Positions 28,193 to 35,811 of a stretch of 64,000 nt of DNA are shown in pieces. The stretch lies in the NCBI RefSeq assembly GCF_000317795.1, contig NC_019791.1:186001-250000 (forward strand). Reading direction: 5' to 3'. A program made the position numbers and the translations under genes. The notes below the pieces were generated by a model. It saw only the letters and a program-made list of their open reading frames with translations. It was not told the origin of the DNA and made no database searches. Source of the stretch: Caldisphaera lagunensis DSM 15908 (GTDB lineage: Archaea; Thermoproteota; Thermoprotei_A; Sulfolobales; Acidilobaceae). Positions within the stretch are counted from its first letter, which is position 1; every line of letters starts with the position of its first letter.

Positions 28193-29199
28193 TCTTCCAC
28201 CTCTAGAGAAGCTCTCTGATAATTTAACCAATCTTCATAATTAACACCAATCATGGATTTTGCATATATGAATGAAATTAAAAATGCGGATGCGCCCAGT
28301 TTCCTACTTAATTTGTCAGCTGATTCGATAAATGTTGGTATTCCTCTGTATGAAGAATGGTTTATTGCAGTTTTAACTCCTTTACAGAGCATTTCTTTAT
28401 CAGGGCTTTCTACCCTAAAAACAGAATCTCTAACTTTGCAATAAACCATGTATCTCTTTAAGGATTTATTTGTAAGTTCTACCTTTTCTTCATAAATAGG
28501 TGATACATATATGATTTCATTTTTGCCTAGATACATTGTTATGACATCATCTGTTGCATTATCATTGAATTTCCATAAACCCCTTACTCTAGATAATTTT
28601 CTTGAATAATTTAACCTTTTCACAATACCAACTAAATTATCTGTTTTTCTATTTAAAATTAGTGTTTCATATGTTGACCTATAAGGCTCCCCAACCATAG
28701 GAAGATAAGGTCCGGGAAATACTGGACCATCAACTATCATTATATTGTTGGATGAATTTATTACATGATTTTCTAGATTAATCCTTAGTTCATCTAAAAT
28801 GTTATCGTCTTTATATGATTCATCATATCTAAAACCGTTTATATTTTCAGTTATAACAAAACTTGATAGATAGCTAGATTTAATTTTATCAATAACTTCT
28901 CTATCTCCTTTTATAGCCATAAACGGGATTGATGCCTGCAAAGGTATCATAATATGTTTTCCATTATCATTTGCATATAATGAAGATATGTAGATATTTG
29001 CTCCTCTAACACTTAAAACTCTTGATGATGAATCTAAATATGAGAAGGTTTTAAAATCATCACAGTCCCATATTTTATCAACTTCATATATTTCTGAGGC
29101 TTCCGAATAATTTGAAAATTCTATACCCAAATAAGGTCTTTCTTTTGAAATTTCGGAAAGGATTGAAATTAGATCTTTAACGGCTTTATGAAATTCCAT
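28189..29199 (-). CDS. nurA: NurA 5'-3' nuclease, copy 1
   Basis: A 336-residue NurA-family nuclease, with an RNase H-like fold and manganese dependence in studied members. Metal-binding Asp56 sits in TFSYLDSSSRVLSVRG and Asp157 in NIMIVDGPVFPGP. The YKSTYETL-like segment (EPYRSTYETLILN) and the late RGIPTFIESADKLSRK fit the family. The frame extends to 29268, but ATG 29199, eight bases after GGTG, is the likely start. It is the first gene of the nurA-herA pair, giving a HerA-NurA complex for DNA end resection. Pair 2 (38.9-42.2 kb) has the same gene order. Confidence 0.88.
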   Translation of the reverse strand: MEFHKAVKDLISILSEISKERPYLGIEFSNYSEASEIYEVDKIWDCDDFKTFSYLDSSSRVLSVRGANIYISSLYANDNGKHIMIPLQASIPFMAIKGDREVIDKIKSSYLSSFVITENINGFRYDESYKDDNILDELRINLENHVINSSNNIMIVDGPVFPGPYLPMVGEPYRSTYETLILNRKTDNLVGIVKRLNYSRKLSRVRGLWKFNDNATDDVITMYLGKNEIIYVSPIYEEKVELTNKSLKRYMVYCKVRDSVFRVESPDKEMLCKGVKTAINHSSYRGIPTFIESADKLSRKLGASAFLISFIYAKSMIGVNYEDWLNYQRASLEVEE

Positions 29200-29749
29200 T
29201 ATAAGACCACCTTTAAAGTCCAAATTAATTATATAATTATAAAAACTAATATTTTTATACGAAAACAATTTTTAAGTATAATAATTATAAATTTTATCTA
29301 AACTTACCGGAAGTATGTCTAGTAATAAAATTGATAAAGGATTATGCACGCTCTTAAAGTGAAAGATAAAAAACATATAAAACATGTGTATATGTATTAG
29401 TGTTAACTCCCCGGTTAACAATATAGAACTAATAAAAGATATATAAAGAATTTTTATAAATTCATGATTGTATTTTTATTTGATGTTATCAAAGATTGTG
29501 AGGATTCATAATTGCTATATTGTCATGATTTTTATATCACAAATTGTTATTTAATATTGTTAAATCAAAACAATATTTCCATAAAATCCGATTACTATTT
29601 CCATTTAGCTTAATTTTTCCTATTTACTAAAATCGATTTGTTTATATATAGCTAATATAGAAATTTAGCATATATCTATTTAACAAAAATTTAATCGTTT
29701 TATAGATATTCTATTCATTACTTATATCCTTAATATAAAATTAAAAAAT
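29200..29749. other. 550-bp intergenic region with two inverted repeats
   Basis: Spacer between NurA copy 1 and the end of the MmpL genes. Inverted repeat A: ACATATA (29373-29379) and TATATGT (29389-29395). Inverted repeat B: TGTTAAC (29401-29407), TCCCCG, GTTAACA (29414-29420). The two hairpins sit back to back. One possibility is terminators of the two flanking transcripts, another is a regulatory site. No gene was seen. Confidence 0.45.
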
Positions 29750-31912
29750 TTAATCGTTTTTCTTAATTTTTGATGGCCACCATGCATATTTTCCTAATAA
29801 ATATGCTATTGAGGGAGTGAAAAGAAAAGATGCCATTAGTCCAGCTATAATTACTCCGCTCATCAATGCTATCCCCATACCTCTAAAACCTGGTGCAGAA
29901 AAAGCGAGCAAACCTGAAAAAGCACCACCCATTATTACTGATAATCCTATTACTAAAACACTCATTCTACTCATAGCATTTGATACTGCTTCCTTTACAT
30001 CAACTTTTTCACTCTCTTCTCTTATCCTATTTATTATAAAGCTGTTATAGTCCATACCAACACCTAAAATTGCGGTAAAAACAACTATTGGTAAATACCA
30101 AGGTAATGTAATACCAGAAAAGCGATATAATTCAATAGCTATTGTGCTTCCAAATATTGCTGAAAATACAACACTTCCTAGCGCAGCTAAAGACATTGGA
30201 ACACTACCGAAGAATATTAAGAGAACAATAAACATCAATATTATTGCTATTGGATAAACTAAATGATAAAAGCTATGGTATACAATGTTTTTGAGATCTA
30301 AATTTATTGCAGCTTCTCCTCCAACCATAGCTTGGCTTGATATATTTTTAGATATTTCTCTTATAGTATTTTTACATGAAATTGCACTGCTACCTAGTGG
30401 ATAAACTGAGAGAGTAACCTGCAAAATGGGCTCCGTTTTATTTAATAGCTGAGTAGATTGAACACAGCTTAGCTTATATATTGACTGATTAATTTCATTT
30501 AATATTGTTGTATTAGGTGCAATTATATAATCAGGATATATTATACCAGATGCATAATTATTAGTTAAGTAATGAAGTGCATCAACAGCTTGGGAATTTT
30601 GAGGCATCATCAATGTAAAGTCATAGCTACCCTTGAATGTTGTATAAACATATAATGATGGTATTAATAAAATTACAACTATTGCTAAAATTATTGCAGA
30701 CCTTTCAGCAATTTTCCTTGATCTTCCATATTTACGATCATTATTTTTATAATCAATTTGTTTCTTCTTTATATTTGATGGCCACCAAACAATTCTGTTG
30801 CCACCTATTATTGATAGTAATGATGGTATAACAGTTAAGCTGATTATCATAATAATTATTATCGATATTGGTACCGCTTCTCCCAGACTTGCCAAAAATG
30901 GAAAGTCTGTTGCTAGAGACATTGACCCAAAACCTATAGCAGCAGTCAATGCTCCAGTAATTACAGCCTTCCAGCTTCTTTTTATTGCATTTTCAGCTGC
31001 TATTTTTGAATTACCAGTTTTTATAAATTCTTCCCTAAATCTTCTTGATATTAAACTTGAATAATCTATACCTAATCCTAGGCCTGCCAAATACATTAAT
31101 GTTCTGCTTATTGAATTTAGTGATAAAATGCCATGCGATGTCAATAGATAACCGATGCCCAATACAATGATTAATCCTAGGCCTATGCCTGTAAAGGGAA
31201 TTGCTATTGCAACTATGCTTTCCAATACTATTGCTAAAATTATTACAACAAGTAATGTACTAATAAAGTCGCTTTGGCTTATGCTCTTGATTGATGAATT
31301 TTGAAGTTGGTAATTAAGTATGAGAGTGCCTGTCAATAATATACTTGCATTTCCAAAACCTTTTGATCTTAAATCATTACTCAAATTTTTCTCCATTTTT
31401 AATGCTTGGGAATATGAAAGGTTGTTTGATAAAAATACTGCAAACCCATCTAAGTTATTCTGAATTAATAACCCTTTAATTTTGTTTATAACTTTATTAT
31501 AAGTCTTATTAAACAAGATTTGGGTTATATTAATGACTTCATTATTAAAACTTGATATATTTGTTATAACATTGATTGTAGATGATGTTAAAATTGGGGT
31601 AATATTATTTGTAAATCCCATTTTTAAAAGTGTACTATTTAATAAATAAGGCATTTCTTTAATTAATGAAGAGTAATTGTAAATTGGCATTGAATAATTT
31701 AACTCATTAATTAATAACCTTAACTTGCTGTTATTAATACTTTGGTTTATAAGAGATAAAGATAAATAATATGGATTTTCACCTCTTATCAATTTGATAG
31801 CTATATCAGGATTAGTATTGCTTATGTTGGATATTAATTCTGCAGAAACTACTTCTGTTTTCGTTATATTGTTATATAATATTAATGAGACGTTTGGATC
31901 ATATTCCAACAA
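29750..31912 (-). CDS. MmpL/RND-family exporter, C-terminal part
   Basis: A 720-residue polytopic protein. An extracellular portion is followed by about five membrane segments, DYSSLISRRFREEF (the GxDYxxF-like loop of MMPL proteins), a second extracellular domain and five or six more segments with GMDYNSFIINRIREES. This is the larger part of an MmpL/RND lipid- or drug-exporter; the N-terminal 444 residues are in the adjacent overlapping frame. The nominal start is TTG 31912, but no Shine-Dalgarno precedes it, and full-length archaeal MMPL proteins are about 1000-1200 residues. I therefore infer the two frames are one gene broken by a one-base shift near 31905-31920. Confidence 0.83.
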   Translation of the reverse strand: MLEYDPNVSLILYNNITKTEVVSAELISNISNTNPDIAIKLIRGENPYYLSLSLINQSINNSKLRLLINELNYSMPIYNYSSLIKEMPYLLNSTLLKMGFTNNITPILTSSTINVITNISSFNNEVINITQILFNKTYNKVINKIKGLLIQNNLDGFAVFLSNNLSYSQALKMEKNLSNDLRSKGFGNASILLTGTLILNYQLQNSSIKSISQSDFISTLLVVIILAIVLESIVAIAIPFTGIGLGLIIVLGIGYLLTSHGILSLNSISRTLMYLAGLGLGIDYSSLISRRFREEFIKTGNSKIAAENAIKRSWKAVITGALTAAIGFGSMSLATDFPFLASLGEAVPISIIIIMIISLTVIPSLLSIIGGNRIVWWPSNIKKKQIDYKNNDRKYGRSRKIAERSAIILAIVVILLIPSLYVYTTFKGSYDFTLMMPQNSQAVDALHYLTNNYASGIIYPDYIIAPNTTILNEINQSIYKLSCVQSTQLLNKTEPILQVTLSVYPLGSSAISCKNTIREISKNISSQAMVGGEAAINLDLKNIVYHSFYHLVYPIAIILMFIVLLIFFGSVPMSLAALGSVVFSAIFGSTIAIELYRFSGITLPWYLPIVVFTAILGVGMDYNSFIINRIREESEKVDVKEAVSNAMSRMSVLVIGLSVIMGGAFSGLLAFSAPGFRGMGIALMSGVIIAGLMASFLFTPSIAYLLGKYAWWPSKIKKND

Positions 31913-33233
31913 AATTTTTCGGTATATATATTGATATTAATTTGGAATAATTTTGATAAGATGATGGCAAATAATACAGAATCGTCTTTGCTGCATAAAT
32001 TGATGCGATCTCTGCATTAAAGCTATCATTAGATATAAATGATGAAAGGCCGATTGCAATTTCTCTTGGTAGCCTTTGAGATAAAATATCATATGTTGTT
32101 TGTTGAACAATGGAACCTAATTTACTATTATTAAAACCTGTTATGGCATATTGCATTCCTATACCATTAATTATAGTAGATTCTTCCTCATTTTCTATAG
32201 GTATAAATGATAAAATTTCTTTAAATGTTTCAATACTAGAATAGTTTGATATACTATTTAGCATATAATATAGCTTGTATTGGTTCTGTAAAGTTAAATT
32301 GTTTATAATAAAGTTTATTGGATATTTGGATGAAATGTTGTAAAATTCATTGCCATATGTTTTTAGTAAAGGAACAGCGCTTAATTCATTGCTACTGTTT
32401 AATTCATTATAAATAACTTGGTATGTGAAATTATTGGCCATCATATTATTAAATGCCTTTGGTCCACCATTTAACAAAACATACTTAAATAATGCCTCTA
32501 TTAATAAGGGTGAAGGTGATGATATGTTATTTATATATGGTGAATTTTCTAAAACTATTAGTATATCTTGTTTTGTTAAGTTCATTGTTTCATAGGCATT
32601 TGTTTTGTTGTACAACGCATATTCAGATCTCAATGCATTGAAATATATTTGCTCATATAATGATGAAATAGTTTTTGTATTATTTCCATAAAGAATAAGG
32701 GTTGATATGATTTCGGAATATGCTTTACTAAGATTTTCACCTGTTTGATAATAGTTGTAATAAATATAATCAGAATTTCTTATTAATGATGAAATTTGCA
32801 ATATACTATCTTTTAATGAATTAAGTTTTTCAGTTAAGTTAATAGTTTCATTCCAAAGGTTCTTTATCCCATTAGATATTTGTATACTAGTATTTAACAA
32901 AAAACTTGAGCTATTTTCAATATCGTTATATGTTGTGTTAAGTATTTTAAGAAAGCTCTCACCTCTTATATTAATACCTTTTAGTTTATAATATGTTTCT
33001 ATGTTTATTGGCACACCTGAAATCAAATAAATAACGTTGCTTTGGTTGCTTGAATTGCTTTCTTTATTAACAATATTCATTACCTCAATACTTTCAACAT
33101 TTTTAGGCAGCATTGATGATTCATTTGTTGATACAACGCTATTAATTTTTGCCATAAATGGGAAAAATATAACTGCCAAAATTAAAGCAACTATTATAAT
33201 TATATATGCATTCTTTCTATTTTTGCTATACAT
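31899..33233 (-). CDS. MmpL/RND-family exporter, N-terminal part
   Basis: A 444-residue protein: an N-terminal membrane segment (about 10-28) followed by NSVVSTNESSMLPKNVESIE, the classical start of the first extracellular domain of MMPL proteins, then a long Asn/Ser-rich extracellular helical region. It ends after KLISIYIPKNFVGI, overlapping the C-terminal part by 14 bp. Removing one base in the A5 or T4 run there joins PKI or PKN to LLEYDPNVSLILYNN and gives one protein of about 1160 residues. ATG 33233 follows AGGGAT. If the break is real, two half-proteins might still assemble. Confidence 0.75.
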   Translation of the reverse strand: MYSKNRKNAYIIIIVALILAVIFFPFMAKINSVVSTNESSMLPKNVESIEVMNIVNKESNSSNQSNVIYLISGVPINIETYYKLKGINIRGESFLKILNTTYNDIENSSSFLLNTSIQISNGIKNLWNETINLTEKLNSLKDSILQISSLIRNSDYIYYNYYQTGENLSKAYSEIISTLILYGNNTKTISSLYEQIYFNALRSEYALYNKTNAYETMNLTKQDILIVLENSPYINNISSPSPLLIEALFKYVLLNGGPKAFNNMMANNFTYQVIYNELNSSNELSAVPLLKTYGNEFYNISSKYPINFIINNLTLQNQYKLYYMLNSISNYSSIETFKEILSFIPIENEEESTIINGIGMQYAITGFNNSKLGSIVQQTTYDILSQRLPREIAIGLSSFISNDSFNAEIASIYAAKTILYYLPSSYQNYSKLISIYIPKNFVGI

Positions 33234-33670
33234 ATTGATCCCTGTTAGTTGATATATAAAATAGATTTTAAATCTTTATTTGAAAATAAATAATAAACAA
33301 TATTCTATTTTATAAATAAAAAAATTAAACGAAACTAATAAATGGGCATAAATCTATGACTTTCTCCATACTCTAAAAGGTCACGATCCTCTTAGGACTT
33401 TTCATATTCCTTTCATTGATTCTGATCAATCAGGCATCTTAATAACAAGTATGCAGAGAATTAAACCTACTTTTTCTACTCTAACGAAGGTGTTTTTAAT
33501 TGTTGTTGGCCACCTACTATTTATTAATCTTCCTCAATAGAGTGTAGGGCAAAAGTCTTTAGCATCACTCAAAGAATATCACTATTCAAATAAAAATTAT
33601 AAAAATGAATAAGCATTCTTTATTACTAGAACATGCTTATTATAAATTAATATTATTAAAAATAATTAAA
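33234..33670. other. 437-bp intergenic region with a coding-like, GC-richer core
   Basis: Bases about 33350-33590 are visibly less AT-rich than other gaps. One plus-strand frame is open for about 60 codons (33351-33540) with ordinary-looking protein sequence but no start with a ribosome site. I do not recognise a family. It may be the remnant of a decayed gene or mobile element. The last 80 bp are AT-rich. Confidence 0.3.
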
Positions 33671-34753
33671 TTAAAAATGATTTATTAATTCTTCAACAGG
33701 TATATAATCATAATCAAATCCAAAATGTCTAGGTCCAAATATTTCTAATCCTTTCTTAGTCCTCCAAATTTCTGGGGCTCTTATGGAAACTATATTTACA
33801 ACGATACCTTTTTCTATTTCATAATTTAATAAAGGTGTTCCATCATCTCTAGCAAATATAATGAGATCTGGTGGAAATACGGCAGGTTTATCATTTACTT
33901 TTAATAATATATGCTCATTTTTAATCCAGCTTTTTGCGATTATTTCTTTATTTTTAAATTGGCCTTTAACTGTTACTTCTCCTATAAGGAAACCTTCCTT
34001 TTCTTCTAAGTGATAATCTGTTATTTCTCCTCTCAAAATTTTGAAGCCATTTGTTAGCTTTACAACTTCATCTATGGGATCAAGTTTTTTATTTTTTGCC
34101 TCATATATTTTTTCGCCTATTTTTATTGATAGTGAAATAGTCTTTCTTACTATTGATTTTTTTGTCTCAATCGATGATAATGGTGTATCTATTACAAACG
34201 CAGAATTATCACCTGCTACAGATATTTGTCTTGCTATATGTTCATAATGGGAAGTATTGGCATATTTCTTTACTATAACAAGATCTCCATCATTTGTAGA
34301 TATGACAGATGGATATAAAGGATATCCCATAACATTGGCTGTTGACTGGTCAAGCTCAGGTGCAGCTCTTCCAATAAAATCCCCATCAATAACTGGAACT
34401 CCAAGTCTAGAAGCTATGTAAAAAACAATGGGTGTATTCCCTCCACCTATTTCCGATGCTGCAAGAGCAGAGATCTTCTTTCCAACAATGCTTTCTAAGG
34501 TATTAACGGTTTCAATAATTATATCTTCACTAAAATCTTTTTCTTTTGATGAAACACTACCAACAAAATATGGTACACCTATAATTGTATTTTCTGGTAG
34601 GTCTTCAACATCTATTATTTCTATTGGACCATGATCTAAGGCCTTGGAAAGCATTTTTAATCCTTGATTAGGATTTCCACCACCACCAGTTGCTAAAAAA
34701 CTTGCACCCAAAACTAGTTTTTTTGCATCTTCTATATTCGATAATTTTAACAT
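33671..34753 (-). CDS. DUF917-family protein (hydantoinase/thiohydantoin desulfurase-like)
   Basis: A 360-residue protein matching DUF917: GASFLATGGGGNPNQGLKML near the N-terminus, SEIGGGNTPIVF, PVIDGDFIGRAAPELDQST in the middle and PPDLIIFARDDGTPLLNYE late. Some relatives act on S-methyl-thiohydantoin, and others are annotated with hydantoinases. ATG 34753 follows GGGTGAATAAC, whose TGA ends the M29-type peptidase gene, so the genes are coupled. It is the last gene of a unit with a peptide-binding protein and the peptidase, pointing to breakdown of an imported peptide or cyclic amide. Substrate unknown. Confidence 0.8.
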   Translation of the reverse strand: MLKLSNIEDAKKLVLGASFLATGGGGNPNQGLKMLSKALDHGPIEIIDVEDLPENTIIGVPYFVGSVSSKEKDFSEDIIIETVNTLESIVGKKISALAASEIGGGNTPIVFYIASRLGVPVIDGDFIGRAAPELDQSTANVMGYPLYPSVISTNDGDLVIVKKYANTSHYEHIARQISVAGDNSAFVIDTPLSSIETKKSIVRKTISLSIKIGEKIYEAKNKKLDPIDEVVKLTNGFKILRGEITDYHLEEKEGFLIGEVTVKGQFKNKEIIAKSWIKNEHILLKVNDKPAVFPPDLIIFARDDGTPLLNYEIEKGIVVNIVSIRAPEIWRTKKGLEIFGPRHFGFDYDYIPVEELINHF

Positions 34754-34758
34754 GTTAT

Positions 34759-35811
34759 TCACCCAACAATAAGTGAGTTTATAATGGTTTTTAAATCTTC
34801 ATGTACAAAGTTTCCATTTTCTATTAATTTAGTTGTATCAACCCATACTGTTGGATATAGGGAAATTCCATCCGAATGAGATATCGCCGATCCTAGTTTT
34901 CCTTTAAATGTTTGTGATTGATTGCCTAAACCCCATTCAACTGCTCCAAATATTCTTTCATCTTCCAATATGTTTCCTGTAAGCTTTGCACCAGGATTAA
35001 CCCCATAAGAAATATGAGCAACTCTAAACATATTCCTGTCATTTAAAGATTTCAGCCATCTTTCATATATTTTAGCTTCATATCCTCCTTCAATTTCCTT
35101 TATATATCCCTTTTCTAGATGTAATTTGATTGGCGATTTTAATAAACCTAAACTTTCGGGAGGCCACACCGATCCATCAAAAACTATTGTACCCTCAATA
35201 CTATCTTCTATTGGAGCCCAATCAACTTGACCTAGTAACATATACTCTCCTGGGCCATTAACTTCTCCTTCTACTAAAACAGGCCTTTCTGGATCGTTAG
35301 AAAAAGTTACTTCCATACCATTGGGATTTGTTATTCTCATTTTGGACGATTTTTTAGTAATCTCTGCTAACTTGTTTTGTAATTCAAAAATCTTTTTTAT
35401 ATCAACTCTTCCTATAGTTCTAACCATCATATCTGAGTCCATTCCAACAAGACACATATATCTGGTTTTTCCATTAGATATCGCTTTTTCATATACCTTT
35501 GAATATAGCAGCCAAGATTTATTGAATTCAATCCATACATCAGGAGATTCCATTAATGATGATAGACTACTTACAGGTATATATTTTTCAGCAGCATGGC
35601 CTACTTCTGGTGGACTTTCAAAAACAACTATTAAAGGTTTACCTGACAATAATTTAACTGCTTTAGCTGTTTCATTAACAACATTCATATCAGATCTTGT
35701 ATCAGCTGTTATTATTACTTCTTCTCCAGGTTCAACTTTTAATATATCCTTAACAAGCTTATATGCTGAAAAAGATACTTCAATACTTAGTTTTGATAGT
35801 TCTGCAGTCAC
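34759..35811 (-). CDS. M29-type metallopeptidase (aminopeptidase T/NicX-like)
   Basis: A 350-residue protein of the thermophilic aminopeptidase (M29) superfamily, which also includes the 2,5-dihydroxypyridine dioxygenase NicX. Seen: KVEPGEEVIITADTRSDM at the N-terminus, GEVNGPGEYMLLGQVDWAP, EIEGGYEAKIYERWLKSLND, VAHISYGVNPGAKLTGNILED and ERIFGAVEWGLGNQ with ISHSDGISL. Glu, His and Asp metal ligands are expected in the last three. Start GTG 35811 lies right after the binding-protein stop, with GGTGGGTGA upstream. Context (oligopeptide-binding protein, DUF917) favours a peptidase role, but NicX-like ring chemistry cannot be excluded. Confidence 0.8.
   Translation of the reverse strand: MTAELSKLSIEVSFSAYKLVKDILKVEPGEEVIITADTRSDMNVVNETAKAVKLLSGKPLIVVFESPPEVGHAAEKYIPVSSLSSLMESPDVWIEFNKSWLLYSKVYEKAISNGKTRYMCLVGMDSDMMVRTIGRVDIKKIFELQNKLAEITKKSSKMRITNPNGMEVTFSNDPERPVLVEGEVNGPGEYMLLGQVDWAPIEDSIEGTIVFDGSVWPPESLGLLKSPIKLHLEKGYIKEIEGGYEAKIYERWLKSLNDRNMFRVAHISYGVNPGAKLTGNILEDERIFGAVEWGLGNQSQTFKGKLGSAISHSDGISLYPTVWVDTTKLIENGNFVHEDLKTIINSLIVG

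Noticed and set aside
34041-34634. Plus-strand frames opposite the DUF917 and M29-type genes
   Set aside because: Antisense shadows without ribosome sites; minus-strand proteins have clear family motifs.
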